This document shows positions 37,156 through 50,052 of a DNA stretch of 64,000 nt, one piece after another; within the stretch, counting starts at the first letter, position 1; every line of letters begins with the position of its first letter. This stretch comes from Cyprinodon diabolis (taxonomy: Eukaryota; Chordata; Actinopteri; Cyprinodontiformes; Cyprinodontidae): contig JARPUW010000296.1 in the NCBI GenBank assembly GCA_030533445.1, positions 81,869 to 145,868 of the forward strand, read 5' to 3'. The notes beneath the pieces were generated by a model, which was not told the DNA's origin, searched no databases, and was given only the letters and a program-made list of their open reading frames with translations. A program made the position numbers and the translations under genes.

Positions 37156-39852
37156 ACCAGCAGCTCAAGGTTCCAGCAGCTCAAGGTTCCAGAAGCACCA
37201 GCAGCTCAAGGTTCCAGCAGCTCAAGGTTCCAGAAGCACCAGCAGCTCAAGGTTCCAGCAGCTCAAGGTTCCAGAAGCGCCAGCAGCTCAAGGCTCCAGC
37301 CGCTCAAGGTTCCAGAAGCTCAAGGCTCCAGATGCTCAAGGTTCCAGAAGCACCAGCAGCTCAAGGTTCCAGCAGCTCAAGGTTCCAGCAGCTCAAGGTT
37401 CCAGAAGCACCAGCAGCTCAAGGTTCCAGCAGCTCAAGGTTCCAGAAGCACCAGCAGCTCAAGGTTCCAGAAGCTCAAGGCTCCAGATGCTCAAGGTTCC
37501 AGAAGCACCAGCAGCTCAAGGTTCCAGCAGCTCAAGGTTCCAGAAGCTCAAGGCTCCAGATGCTCAAGGTTCCAGAAGCACCAGCAGCTCAAGGTTCCAG
37601 CAGCTCAAGGTTCCAGCAGCTCAAGGTTCCAGCAGCTCAAGGTTCCAGAAGCACCAGCAGCTCAAGGTTCCAGAAGCTCAAGGCTCCAGATGCTCAAGGT
37701 TCCAGAAGCACCAGCAGCTCAAGGTTCCAGCAGCTCAAGGTTCCAGAAGCACCAGCAGCTCAAGGTTCCAGCAGCTCAAGGTTCCAGCAGCACCAGCAGC
37801 TCAAGGTTCCAGCAGCTCAGGGTTCCAGAAGCACCAGCAGCTCAAGGCTGCAGCAGCTCAAGGTTCCAGCAGCTCAAGGTTCCAGAAGCACCAGCAGCTC
37901 AAGGTTCCAGAAGCTCAAGGCTCCAGATGCTCAAGGTTCCAGAAGCACCAGCAGCTCAAGGTTCCAGCAGCTCAAGGTTCCAGAAGCTCAAGGCTCCAGA
38001 TGCTCAAGGTTCCAGAAGCACCAGCAGCTCAAGGTTCCAGCAGCTCAAGGTTCCAGCAGCTCAAGGTTCCAGAAGCACCAGCAGCTCAAGGTTCCAGAAG
38101 CTCAAGGCTCCAGATGCTCAAGGTTCCAGAAGCACCAGCAGCTCAAGGTTCCAGCAGCTCAAGGTTCCAGAAGCACCAGCAGCTCAAGGTTCCAGCAGCT
38201 CAAGGTTCCAGAAGCACCAGCAGCTCAAGGCTCCAGCAGCTCAAGGTTCCAGAAGCTCAAGGCTCCAGATGCTCAAGGTTCCAGATGCACCAGCAGCTCA
38301 AGGTTCCAGAAGCTCAAGGTTCCAGCAGCTCAAAGTTCCAGCAGCTCAAGGTTCCAGAAGCACCAGCAGCTCAATGCTTCAGCAGCTCAAGGTTCCAGCA
38401 GCTCAAGGTTCCAGAAGCTCAAGGCTCCAGATGCTCAAGGTTCCAGAAGCACCAGCAGCTCAAGGTTCCAGCAGCTCAAGGTTCCAGCAGCTCAAGGTTC
38501 CAGAAGCACCAGCAGCTCAAGGTTCCAGCAGCTCAAGGTTCCAGAAGCACCAGCAGCTCAAGGTTCTAGAAGCTCAAGGCTCCAGATGCTCAAGGTTCCA
38601 GAAGCACCAGCAGCTCAAGGTTCCAGCAGCTCAAGGTTCCAGAAGCTCAAGGCTCCAGATGCTCAAGGTTCCAGAAGCACCAGCAGCTCAAGGTTCCAGC
38701 AGCTCAAGGTTCCAGCAGCTCAAGGTTCCAGCAGCTCAAGGTTCCAGAAGCACCAGCAGCTCAAGGTTCCAGAAGCTCAAGGCTCCAGATGCCCAAGGTT
38801 CCAGAAGCACCAGCAGCTCAAGGTTCCAGCAGCTCAAGGTTCCAGAAGCACCAGCAGCTCAAGGTTCCAGCAGCTCAAGGTTCCAGCAGCTCAAAGTTCC
38901 AGAAGCACCAGCAGCTCAAGGCTCCAGCAGCTCAAGGTTCCAGAAGCTCAAGGCTCCAGATGCTCAAGGTTCCAGATGCACCAGCAGCTCAAGGTTCCAG
39001 AAGCTCAAGGTTCCAGCAGCTCAAGGCTCCAGATGCTCAAGGCTCCAGATGCTCAAAGTTCCAGCAGCTCAATGTTCCAGCAGCTCAAGGTTCCAGCAGC
39101 TCAAGGTTCCAGAAGCACCAGCAGCTCAAGGCTCCAGCAGCTCAAGGTTCCAGAAGCTCAAGGCTCCAGATGCTCAAGGTTCCAGAACCACCAGCAGCTC
39201 AAGGTTCCAGCAGCTCAAGGTTCCAGAAGCACCAGCAGCTCAAGGTTCCAGCAGCTCAAGGTTCCAGAAGCACCAGCAGCTCAAGGTTCCAGCAGCTCAA
39301 GGTTCCAGCAGCTCAAGGTTCCAGAAGCACCAGCAGCTCAAGGTTCCAGCAGCTCAAGGTTCCAGAAGCACCATCAGCTCAAGGTTCCAGCAGCTCAAGG
39401 CTCCAGCAGCTCAAGGTTCCAGCAGCTCAAGGTTCCAGCAGCTCAAGGTTCCAGAAGCACCAGCAGCTCAAGGTTCCAGAAGCTCAATGCTCCAGATGCT
39501 CAAGGTTCCAGAAGCACCAGCAGCTCAAGGTTCCAGCAGCTCAAGGTTCCAGAAGCTCAAGGCTCCAGAAGCTCAAGGTTCCAGCAGCACCAGCAGCTCA
39601 AGGTTCCAGCAGCTCAAGGTTCCAGCAGCTCAAGGTTCCAGCAGCTCAAGGTTCCAGAAGTACCAGCAGCTCAAGGCTCCAGCAGCTCAAGGTTCCAGAA
39701 GCTCAAGGCTCCAGATGCTCAAGGTTCCAGATGCACCAGCAGCTCAAGGTTCCAGAAGCTCAAGGTTCCAGCAGCTCAAAGTTCCAGCAGCTCAAGGTTC
39801 CAGATGCTCAAGGTTCCAGAAGCACCAGCAGCTCAATGCTTCAGCAGCTCAA
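37136..39852 (+). repeat. Adjacent duplicated block, second member
   Basis: Copy of 32493-35225 with one 16-mer deleted near 38355. It ends after AATGCTTCAG (39836), where the first member continues with a 25-bp unit and this one with a 16-bp unit. It has a private GAAGTACCAG at 39658. Confidence 0.84.
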
Positions 39853-42176
39853 GGTTCCAGCAGCTCAAGGTTCCAGAAGCTCAAGGCTCCAGATGCTCAA
39901 GGTTCCAGAAGCACCAGCAGCTCAAGGTTCCAGCAGCTCAAGGTTCCAGAAGCACCAGCAGCTCAAGGTTCCAGCAGCTCAAGGTTCCAGAAGCACCAGC
40001 AGCTCAAGGTTCTAGAAGCTCAAGGCTCCAGATGCTCAAGGTTCCAGAAGCACCAGCAGCTCAAGGTTCCAGCAGCTCAAGGTTCCAGAAGCTCAAGGCT
40101 CCAGATGCTCAAGGTTCCAGAAGCACCAGCAGCTCAAGGTTCCAGCAGCTCAAGGCTCCAGCAGCTCAAGGTTCCAGCAGCTCAAGGTTCCAGAAGCACC
40201 AGCAGCTCAAGGTTCCAGAAGCTCAAGGCTCCAGATGCTCAAGGTTCCAGAAGCACCAGCAGCTCAAGGTTCCAGCAGCTCAAGGTTCCAGAAGCACCAG
40301 CAGCTCAAGGTTCCAGCAGCTCAAGGTTCCAGCAGCTCAAAGTTCCAGAAGCACCAGCAGCTCAAGGCTCCAGCAGCTCAAGGTTCCAGAAGCTCAAGGC
40401 TCCAGATGCTCAAGGTTCCAGATGCACCAGCAGCTCAAGGTTCCAGAAGCTCAAGGTTCCAGCAGCTCAAGGCTCCAGATGCTCAAGGCTCCAGATGCTC
40501 AAAGTTCCAGCAGCTCAATGTTCCAGCAGCTCAAGGTTCCAGCAGCTCAAGGTTCCAGAAGCACCAGCAGCTCAAGGCTCCAGCAGCTCAAGGTTCCAGA
40601 AGCTCAAGGCTCCAGATGCTCAAGGTTCCAGAACCACCAGCAGCTCAAGGTTCCAGCAGCTCAAGGTTCCAGAAGCACCAGCAGCTCAAGGTTCCAGCAG
40701 CTCAAGGTTCCAGAAGCACCAGCAGCTCAAGGTTCCAGCAGCTCAAGGTTCCAGCAGCTCAAGGTTCCAGAAGCACCAGCAGCTCAAGGTTCCAGCAGCT
40801 CAAGGTTCCAGAAGCACCATCAGCTCAAGGTTCCAGCAGCTCAAGGCTCCAGCAGCTCAAGGTTCCAGCAGCTCAAGGTTCCAGCAGCTCAAGGTTCCAG
40901 AAGCACCAGCAGCTCAAGGTTCCAGAAGCTCAATGCTCCAGATGCTCAAGGTTCCAGAAGCACCAGCAGCTCAAGGTTCCAGCAGCTCAAGGTTCCAGAA
41001 GCTCAAGGCTCCAGAAGCTCAAGGTTCCAGCAGCACCAGCAGCTCAAGGTTCCAGCAGCTCAGGGTTACAGCAGCTCAAGGCTCCAGAAGCTAGAGGTTC
41101 CAGAAGCTCAAGGTTCCAGCAGCTCAATGTTCCAGAAGCACCAGCAGCTCAAGGCTGCAGCAGCTCAAGGTTCCAGCAGCTCAAAGTTCCAGAAGCACCA
41201 GCAACTCAAGGCTCCAGCAGCTCAAGGTTCCAGAAGCTCAAGGCTCCAGATGCTCAAGGTTCCAGATGCACCAGCAGCTCAAGGTTCCAGAAGCTCAAGG
41301 TTCCAGCAGCTCAAGGCTCCAGATGCTCAAGGCTCCAGATGCTCAAAGTTCCAGCAGCTCAATGTTCCAGCAGCTCAAGGTTCCAGCAGCTCAAGGTTCC
41401 AGCAGCTCAAGGTTCCAGAAGCACCAGCAGCTCAAGGTTCCAGCAGCTCAGGGTTACAGCAGCTCAAGGCTCCAGAAGCTAGAGGTTCCAGAAGCTCAAG
41501 GTTCCAGCAGCTCAATGTTCCAGAAGCACCAGCAGCTCAAGGCTGCAGCAGCTCAAGGTTCCAGCAGCTCAAAGTTCCAGAAGCACCAGCAGCTCAAGGC
41601 TCCAGCAGCTCAAGGTTCCAGAAGCTCAAGGCTCCAGAAGCTCAAGTTTCCAGATGCACCAGCAGCTCAAGGTTCCAGAAGCTCAAGGTTCCAGCAGCTC
41701 AAGGCTCCAGATGCTCAAGGCTCCAGATGCTCAAAGTTCCAGCAGCTCAATGTTCCAGCAGCTCAAGGTTCCAGCAGCTCAAGGTTCCAGCAGCTCAAGG
41801 TTCCAGAAGCACCAGCAGCTCAAGGCTCCAGCAGCTCAAGGTTCCAGAAGCTCAAGGCTCCAGATGCTCAAGGTTCCAGAACCACCAGCAGCTCAAGGTT
41901 CCAGCAGCTCAAGGTTCCAGAAGCACCAGCAGCTCAAGGTTCCAGCAGCTCAAGGTTCCAGAAGCACCAGCAGCTCAAGGTTCCAGCAGCTCAAGGTTCC
42001 AGCAGCTCAAGGTTCCAGAAGCGCCAGCAGCTCAAGGCTCCAGCAGCCCAAGGTTCCAGAAGCTCAAGGCTCCAGATTCTCAAGGTTCCAGAAGCACCAG
42101 CAGCTCAAGGTTCCAGCAGCTCAAAGTTCCAGCAGCTCAAGGTTCCAGAAGCACCAGCAGCTCAAGGTTCCAGTAG
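37332..42176 (+). other. Open frame of 1,614 codons; judged a repeat artefact
   Basis: It starts at a CCAGATGCTC unit after cassette copy 7 and ends at the CCAGTAGCTC stop of cassette copy 8. Like the other long frames it is delimited by cassettes that close the frames, and it encodes only the 16-residue repeat. Confidence 0.8.
41090..41865 (+). repeat. 388-bp dimer, copy 5
   Basis: GCTAGAGG starts at 41090 and 41478, with landmarks at 41266 and 41654, 388 bp apart. It is the counterpart of the dimer at 18357 in the duplicated block. Confidence 0.82.
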
Positions 42177-42859
42177 CTCAAGGCTCCACATGCTCAAGGT
42201 TCCAGAAGCACCAGCAGCTCAAGGTTGCAGCAGCTCAAGGTTCCAGAAGCTCAAGGCTCCAGATGCTCAAGGTTCCAGAAGCACCAGCAGCTCAAGGTTC
42301 CAGCAGCTCAAGGTTCCAGAAGCACCAGCAGCTCAAGGTTCCAGAAGCTCAAGGCTCCAGATGCTCAAGGTTCCAGAAGCACCAGCAGCTCAAGGTTCCA
42401 GCAGCTCAAGGTTCCAGCAGCTCAAGGTTCCAGATGCTCAAGGTTCCAGATGCACCAGCAGCTCAAGGTTCCAGAAGCTCAAGGGTCCAGCAGCTCAAGG
42501 CTCCAGATGCTCAAGGCTCCAGATGCTCAAAGTTCCAGCAGCTCAAGGTTCCAGCAGCTCAAGGTTCCAGCAGCTCAAGGTTCCAGAAGCACCAGCAGCT
42601 CAAGGCTCCAGCAGCTCAAGGTTCCAGAAGCTATAGGCTCCAGATGCTCAAGGTTCCAGAACCACCAGCAGCTCAAGGTTCCAGCAGCTCAAGGTTCCAG
42701 AAGCACCAGCAGCTCAAGGTTCCAGCAGCTCAAGGTTCCAGAAGCACCAGCAGCTCAAGGTTCCAGCAGCTCAAGGCTCCAGCAGCTCAAGGTTCCAGAA
42801 GCACCAGCAGCTCAAGGTTCCAGAAGCTCAAGGCTCCAGCAGCTCAAGGTTCCTGAAGC
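42044..42859 (+). repeat. 816-bp diagnostic cassette, copy 8 (subfamily B)
   Basis: B markers (GAAGCACC, GGCTCCAG) are present, at an offset of 22,733 from copy 4. It has a private GGTTGCAGCAG at about 42225. The unit before CCTGAAGC reads CCAGCAGCTC rather than CCAGATGCTC, and a second CCTGAAGC follows 212 bp downstream. Confidence 0.88.
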
Positions 42860-42892
42860 ACCAGCAGCTCAAGGTTCCAGCAGCTCAAGGTT

Positions 42893-43063
42893 CCAGAAGC
42901 ACCAGCAGCTCAAGGTTCCAGCAGCTCAAGGCTCCAGCAGCTCAAGGTTCCAGAAGCACCAGCAGCTCAAGGTTCCAGCAGCTCAAGGCTCCAGCAGCTC
43001 AAGGTTCCAGAAGCACCAGCAGCTCAAGGTTCCAGCAGCTCAAGGCTCCAGCAGCTCAAGGTT
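42893..43063 (+). repeat. Three tandem 57-bp units (25+16+16)
   Basis: One 25-bp unit plus two 16-bp units (GGTT then GGCT ending) repeats with starts at 42893, 42950 and 43007, exactly 57 bp apart. The run ends at a second CCTGAAGC (43064), 212 bp after the one in cassette copy 8. Confidence 0.8.
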
Positions 43064-46000
43064 CCTGAAGCACCAGCAGCTCAAGGTTCCAGCAGCTCAA
43101 GGTTCCAGAAGCACCAGCAGCTCAAGGTTCCAGAAGCTCAAGGCTCCAGATGCTCAAGGTTCCAGAAGCACGAGCAGCTCAAGGTTCCAGCAGCTCAAGG
43201 TTCCAGAAGCACCAGCAGCTCAAGCTTCCAGCAGCTCAAGGTTCCAGCAGCTCAAGGTTCCAGCAGCTCAAGGTTCCAGAAGCACCAGCAGCTCAAGGTT
43301 CCAGCAGCTCAAGGCTCCAGCAGCTCAAAGTTCCAGCAGCTCAAGGCTCCAGCAGCTCAAGGTTCCAGAAGCACCAGCAGCTCAAGGTTCCAGAAGCTCA
43401 AGGCTCCAGATGCTCAAGGTTCCAGAAGCACCAGCAGCTCAAGGTTCCAGCAGCTCAAGGTTCCAGCAGCTGACGGTTCCAGAAGCACCAGCAGCTCAAG
43501 GTTCCAGCAGCTCAAGGTTCCAGCAGCACCAGCAGCTCAAGGTTCCAGCAGCTCAGGGTTACAGCAGCTCAAGGCTCCAGAAGCTAGAGGTTCCAGAAGC
43601 TCAAGGTTCCAGCAGCTCAATGTTCCAGAAGCACCAGCAGCTCAAGGCTGCAGCAGCTCAAGGTTCCAGCAGTTCAAAGTTCCAGAAGCACCAGCAGCTC
43701 AAGGCTCCAGCAGCTCAAGGTTCCAGCAGCTCAAGGCTCCAGAAGCTCAAGGTTCCAGATGCACCAGCAGCTCAAGGTTCCAGAAGCTCAAGGTTCCAGC
43801 AGCTCAAGGCTCCAGATGCTCAAGGCTCCAGATGCTCAAAGTTCCAGCAGCTCAATGTTCCAGCAGCTCAAGGTTCCAGCAGCTCAAGGTTCCAGAAGCA
43901 CCAGCAGCTCAAGGCTCCAGCAGCTCAAGGTTCCAGAAGCTCAAGGTTCCAGCAGCTCAAGGTTCCAGCAGCTCAAGGTTCCAGAAGCACCAGCAGCTCA
44001 AGGTTCCAGCAGCTCAAGGTTCCAGAAGCACCATCAGCTCAAGGTTCCAGCAGCTCAAGGCTCCAGCAGCTCAAGGTTCCAGCAGCTCAAGGCTCCAGCA
44101 GCTCAAGGTTCCAGAAGCACCAGCAGCTCAAGGTTCCAGAAGCTCAAGGCTCCAGATGCTCAAGGTTCCAGAAGCACCAGCAGCTCAAGGTTCCAGCAGC
44201 TCAAGGTTCCAGAAGCTCAAGGCTCCAGATGCTCAAGGTTCCAGAAGCACAAGCAGCTCAAGGTTCCAGCAGCTCAAGGATCCAGCAGCTCAAGGTTCCA
44301 GAAGCACCAGCAGCTCAAGGTTCCAGAAGCTCAAGGCTCCAGATGCTCAAGGTTCCAGAAGCACCAGCAGCTCAAGGTTCCAGCAGCTCAAGGTTCCAGC
44401 AGCTCAAGGTTCCAGAAGCACCAGCAGCTCAAGGTTCCAGAAGCTCAAGGCTCCAGCAGCTCAAGGTTCCAGAAGCTCAAGGCTCCAGATGCTCAAGGTT
44501 CCAGAAGCACCAGCAGCTCAAGGTTCCAGCAGCTCAAGGTTCCAGCAGCTCAAGGTTCCAGAAGCACCAGCAGCTCAAGGTTCCAGCAGCTCAAGGTTCC
44601 AGAAGCACCAGCAGCTCAAGGTTCCAGCAGCTCAAGGCTCCAGCAGCTCAGGGTTACAGCAGCTCAAGGCTCCAGAAGCTAGAGGTTCCAGAAGCTCAAG
44701 GTTCCAGCAGCTCAAGGTTCCAGAAGCACCAGCAGCTCAAGGCTGCAGCAGCTCAAGGTTCCAGAAGCACCAGCAGCTCAAGGTTCCAGCAGCTCAAGGT
44801 TCCAGAAGCACCAGCAGCTCAAGGCTCCAGCAGCTCAAGGTTCCAGAAGCACCAGCAGCTCAAGGTTCCAGCAGCTCAAGGTTCCAGAAGCACCAGCAGC
44901 TCAAGGCTCCAGCAGCTCAAGGTTCCAGAAGCACCAGCAGCTCAAGGCTCCAGCAGCTCAAGGTTCCAGAAGCTCAAGGCTCCAGATGTTCAAGGTTCCA
45001 GATATACCAGCAGCTCAAGGTTCCAGAAGCTCAAGGGTCCAGCAGCTCAAGGCTCCAGATGCTCAAGGCTCCAGATGCTCAAAGTTCCAGCAGCTCAAGG
45101 TTCCAGCAGCTCAAGGTTCCAGCAGCTCAAGGTTCCAGCAGCTCAAGGTTCCAGAAGCACCAGCAGCTCAAGGCTCCAGCAGCTCAAGGTTCCAGAAGCT
45201 TAAGGCTCCAGATGCTCAAGGTTCCAGAACCACCAGCAGCTCAAGGTTCCAGCAGCTCAAGGTTCCAGAAGCACCAGCAGCTCAAGGTTCCAGCAGCTCA
45301 AGGTTCCAGAAGCACCAGCAGCTCAAGGTTCCAGCAGCTCAAGGTTCCAGAAGCGCCAGCAGCTCAAGGCTCCAGCAGCTCAAGGTTCCAGAAGCTCAAG
45401 GCTCCAGATGCTCAAGGTTCCAGAAGCACCAGCAGCTCAAGGTTCCAGCAGCTCAAGGTTCCAGCAGCTCAAGGTTCCAGAAGCACCAGCAGCTCAAGGT
45501 TCCAGCAGCTCAAGGTTCCAGAAGCACCAGCAGCTCAAGGTTCCAGAAGCTCAAGGCTCCAGATGCTCAAGGTTCCAGAAGCACCAGCAGCTCAAGGTTC
45601 CAGCAGCTCAAGGTTCCAGCAGCTCAAGGTTCCAGAAGCACCAGCAGCTCAAGGTTCCAGCAGCTCAAGGTTCCAGCAGCACCAGCAGCTCAAGGTTCCA
45701 GCAGCTCAGGGTTCCAGAAGCACCAGCAGCTCAAGGCTGCAGCAGCTCAAGGTTCCAGCAGCTCAAGGTTCCAGAAGCACCAGCAGCTCAAGGCTCCAGC
45801 AGCTCAAGGTTCCAGAAGCTCAAGGCTCCAGATGCTCAAGGTTCCAGATGCAACAGCAGCTCAAGGTTCCAGAAGCTCAGGGTTCCAGCAGCTCAAGGTT
45901 CCAGAAGCACCAGCAGCTCAAGGCTCCAGCAGCTCAAGGTTCCAGCAGCTCAAGGTTCCAGAAGCACCAGCAACTCAAGGTTCCAGCAGCTCAAGGTTCC

Positions 46001-46305
46001 AGAAGCACCAGCAGCTCAAGGTTCCAGCAGCTCAAGGCTCCAGCAGCTCAGAGTTCCGGCAGCTCAAGGCTCCAGCAGCTCAAGGTTCCAGAAGCACCAG
46101 CAGCTCAAGGTTCCAGAAGCTCAAGGCTCCAGATGCTCAAGGTTCCAGAAGCACCAGCAGCTCAAGGTTCCAGCAGCTCAAGGTTCCAGCAGCTGAAGGT
46201 TCCAGAAGCACCAGCAGCTCAAGGTTCCAGCAGCTCAAGGTTCCAGCAGCACCAGCAGCTCAAGGTTCCAGCAGCTCAGGGTTACAGCAGCTCAAGGCTC
46301 CAGAA

Positions 46306-47081
46306 GCTAGAGGTTCCAGAAGCTCAAGGTTCCAGCAGCTCAATGTTCCAGAAGCACCAGCAGCTCAAGGCTGCAGCAGCTCAAGGTTCCAGCAGCTCAA
46401 AGTTCCAGAAGCACCAGCAACTCAAGGCTCCAGCAGCTCAAGGTTCCAGAAGCTCAAGGCTCCAGATGCTCAAGGTTCCAGATGCACCAGCAGCTCAAGG
46501 TTCCAGAAGCTCAAGGTTCCAGCAGCTCAAGGCTCCAGATGCTCAAGGCTCCAGATGCTCAAAGTTCCAGCAGCTCAATGTTCCAGCAGCTCAAGGTTCC
46601 AGCAGCTCAAGGTTCCAGCAGCTCAAGGTTCCAGAAGCACCAGCAGCTCAAGGTTCCAGCAGCTCAGGGTTACAGCAGCTCAAGGCTCCAGAAGCTAGAG
46701 GTTCCAGAAGCTCAAGGTTCCAGCAGCTCAATGTTCCAGAAGCACCAGCAGCTCAAGGCTGCAGCAGCTCAAGGTTCCAGCAGCTCAAAGTTCCAGAAGC
46801 ACCAGCAGCTCAAGGCTCCAGCAGCTCAAGGTTCCAGAAGCTCAAGGCTCCAGATGCTCAAGGTTCCAGATGCACCAGCAGCTCAAGGTTCCAGAAGCTC
46901 AAGGTTCCAGCAGCTCAAGGCTCCAGATGCTCAAGGCTCCAGATGCTCAAAGTTCCAGCAGCTCAATGTTCCAGAAGCACCAGCAGCTCAAGGCTGCAGC
47001 AGCTCAAGGTTCCAGCAGCTCAAAGTTCCAGAAGCACCAGCAGCTCAAGGCTCCAGCAGCTCAAGGTTCCAGAAGCTCAAG
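46306..47081 (+). repeat. 388-bp dimer, copy 6, with a third partial unit
   Basis: GCTAGAGG starts at 46306 and 46694 and the GATGCACC landmarks at 46482 and 46870 are 388 bp apart. After the second CAATGTTCC (about 46966) the array returns to a CTGCAG-containing stretch, giving a partial third unit without its own GCTAGAGG. Confidence 0.8.
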
Positions 47082-47478
47082 GCTCCAGATGCTCAAGGTT
47101 CCAGATGCACCAGCAGCTCAAGGTTCCAGAAGCTCAAGGTTCCAGCAGCTCAAGGCTCCAGATGCTCAAGGCTCCAGATGCTCAAAGTTCCAGCAGCTCA
47201 ATGTTCCAGCAGCTCAAGGTTCCAGCAGCTCAAGGTTCCAGCAGCTCAAGGTTCCAGAAGCACCAGCAGCTCAAGGCTCCAGCAGCTCAAGGTTCCAGAA
47301 GCTCAAGGCTCCAGAACCACCAGCAGCTCAAGGTTCCAGCAGCTCAAGGTTCCAGAAGCAACAGCAGCTCAAGGTTCCAGCAGATCAAGGTTCCAGAAGC
47401 ACCAGCAGCTCAAGGTTCCAGAAGCTCAAGGTTCCAGCAGCTCAAGGTTCCAGAAGCGCCAGCAGCTCAAGGCTCCAG

Positions 47479-48262
47479 CAGCCCAAGGTTCCAGAAGCTC
47501 AAGGCTCCAGATTCTCAAGGTTCCAGAAGCACCAGCAGCTCAAGGTTCCAGCAGCTCAAAGTTCCAGCAGCTCAAGGTTCCAGAAAGACCAGCAGCTCAA
47601 GGTTCCAGTAGCTCAAGGCTCCACATGCTCAAGGTTCCAGAAGCACCAGCAGCTCAAGGTTCCAGCAGCTCAAGGTTCCAGAAGCTCAAGGCTCCAGATG
47701 CTCAAGGTTCCAGAAGCACCAGCAGCTCAAGGTTCCAGCAGCTCAAGGTTCCAGAAGCACCAGCAGCTCAAGGTTCCAGAAGCTCAAGGCTCCAGATGCT
47801 CAAGGTTCCAGAAGCACCAGCAGCTCAAGGTTCCAGCAGCTCAAGGTTCCAGATGCTCAAGGTTCCAGATGCACCAGCAGCTCAAGGTTCCAGAAGCTCA
47901 AGGGTCCAGCAGCTCAAGGCTCCAGATGCTCAAGGCTCCAGATGCTCAAAGTTCCAGCAGCTCAAGGTTCCAGCAGCTCAAGGTTCCAGAAGCACCAGCA
48001 GCTCAAGGCTCCAGCAGCTCAAGGTTCCAGAAGCTATAGGCTCCAGATGCTCAAGGTTCCAGAACCACCAGCAGCTCAAGGTTCCAGCAGCTCAAGGTTC
48101 CAGAAGCACCAGCAGCTCAAGGTTCCAGCAGCTCAAGGTTCCAGAAGCACCAGCAGCTCAAGGTTCCAGCAGCTCAAGGCTCTAGCAGCTCAAGGTTCCA
48201 GAAGCACCAGCAGCTCAAGGTTCCAGAAGCTCAAGGCTCCAGATGCTCAAGGTTCCTGAAGC
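47479..48262 (+). repeat. Diagnostic cassette, copy 9 (subfamily A, 784 bp)
   Basis: A markers are all present, but the CACATG-to-GCTATAGG interval is 32 bp shorter than in copy 1. That is exactly two 16-mers. The stops at 47611, 48039 and 48185 still close all three forward frames because the lost units shift the frames. Confidence 0.88.
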
Positions 48263-49326
48263 ACCAGCAGCTCAAGGTTCCAGCAGCTCAAGGTTCCAGA
48301 AGCACCAGCAGCTCAAGGTTCCAGCAGCTCAAGGTTCCAGAAGCACCAGCAGCTCAAGGTTCCAGCAGCTCAAGGTTCCAGAAGCGCCAGCAGCTCAAGG
48401 CTCCAGCCGCTCAAGGTTCCAGAAGCTCAAGGCTCCAGATGCTCAAGGTTCCAGAAGCACCAGCAGCTCAAGGTTCCAGCAGCTCAAGGTTCCAGCAGCT
48501 CAAGGTTCCAGAAGCACCAGCAGCTCAAGGTTCCAGCAGCTCAAGGTTCCAGAAGCACCAGCAGCTCAAGGTTCCAGAAGCTCAAGGCTCCAGATGCTCA
48601 AGGTTCCAGAAGCACCAGCAGCTCAAGGTTCCAGCAGCTCAAGGTTCCAGAAGCTCAAGGCTCCAGATGCTCAAGGTTCCAGAAGCACCAGCAGCTCAAG
48701 GTTCCAGCAGCTCAAGGTTCCAGCAGCTCAAGGTTCCAGCAGCTCAAGGTTCCAGAAGCACCAGCAGCTCAAGGTTCCAGAAGCTCAAGGCTCCAGATGC
48801 TCAAGGTTCCAGAAGCTCAAGGTTCCAGCAGCTCAAGGCTCCAGATGCTCAAGGCTCCAGATGCTCAAAGTTCCAGCAGCTCAATGTTCCAGCAGCTCAA
48901 GGTTCCAGCAGCTCAAGGTTCCAGCAGCTCAAGGTTCCAGAAGCACCAGCAGCTCAAGGTTCCAGCAGCTCAAGGTTCCAGCAGCTCAAGGTTCCAGCAG
49001 CTCAAGGTTCCAGAAGCACCAGCAGCTCAAGGCTCCAGCAGCTCAAGGTTCCAGAAGCTCAAGGCTCCAGATGCTCAAGGTTCCAGATGCACCAGCAGCT
49101 CAAGGTTCCAGAAGCTCAAGGTTCCAGCAGCTCAAAGTTCCAGCAGCTCAAGGTTCCAGATGCTCAAGGTTCCAGAAGCACCAGCAGCTCAATGCTTCAG
49201 CAGCTCAAGGTTCCAGCAGCTCAAGGTTCCAGAAGCTCAAGGCTCCAGATGCTCAAGGTTCCAGAAGCACCAGCAGCTCAAGGTTCCAGCAGCTCAAGGT
49301 TCCAGCAGCTCAAGGTTCCAGAAGCA

Positions 49327-49341
49327 CCAGGAGCTCAAGTT
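49327..49341 (+). other. Off-length 15-bp unit (one-base deletion)
   Basis: The unit reads CCAGGAGCTCAAGTT, which is one G short of the 16-bp form, with C changed to G after CCAG. It breaks the otherwise regular unit phase. Because all forward frames are open, the deletion creates no stop, and open frames pass through it with only a local change in peptide register. Confidence 0.85.
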
Positions 49342-50052
49342 CCAGAAGCTCAAGGCTCCAGATGCTCAAGGTTCCAGAAGCACCAGCAGCTCAAGGTTCC
49401 AGCAGCTCAAGGTTCCAGAAGCTCAAGGCTCCAGATGCTCAAGGTTCCAGAAGCACCAGCAGCTCAAGGTTCCAGCAGCTCAAGGTTCCAGCAGCTCAAG
49501 GTTCCAGCAGCTCAAGGTTCCAGAAGCACCAGCAGCTCAAGGTTCCAGAAGCTCAAGGCTCCAGATGCTCAAGGTTCCAGAAGCACCAGCAGCTCAAGGT
49601 TCCAGCAGCTCAAGGTTCCAGAAGCACCAGCAGCTCAAGGTTCCAGCAGCTCAAGGTTCCAGCAGCTCAAAGTTCCAGAAGCACCAGCAGCTCAAGGCTC
49701 CAGCAGCTCAAGGTTCCAGAAGCTCAAGGCTCCAGATGCTCAAGGTTCCAGATGCACCAGCAGCTCAAGGTTCCAGAAGCTCAAGGTTCCAGCAGCTCAA
49801 GGCTCCAGATGCTCAAGGCTCCAGATGCTCAAAGTTCCAGCAGCTCAATGTTCCAGCAGCTCAAGGTTCCAGCAGCTCAAGGTTCCAGAAGCACCAGCAG
49901 CTCAAGGTTCCAGCAGCTCAAGGTTCCAGAAGCACCAGCAGCTCAAGGTTCCAGCAGCTCAAGGTTCCAGAAGCACCAGCAGCTCAAGGTTCCAGCAGCT
50001 CAAGGTTCCAGCAGCTCAAGGTTCCAGAAGCGCCAGCAGCTCAAGGCTCCAG

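Larger units (their letters stand above)
40015..42859 (+). repeat. Duplicated block, right member (offset 22,733)
   Basis: Counterpart of 17282-20126, with the same dimer, rare CAAGTTTCC variant and a subfamily B cassette (copy 8). The similarity continues to about 43.6 kb at offset 22,945, after an insertion of 212 bp. Confidence 0.85.
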
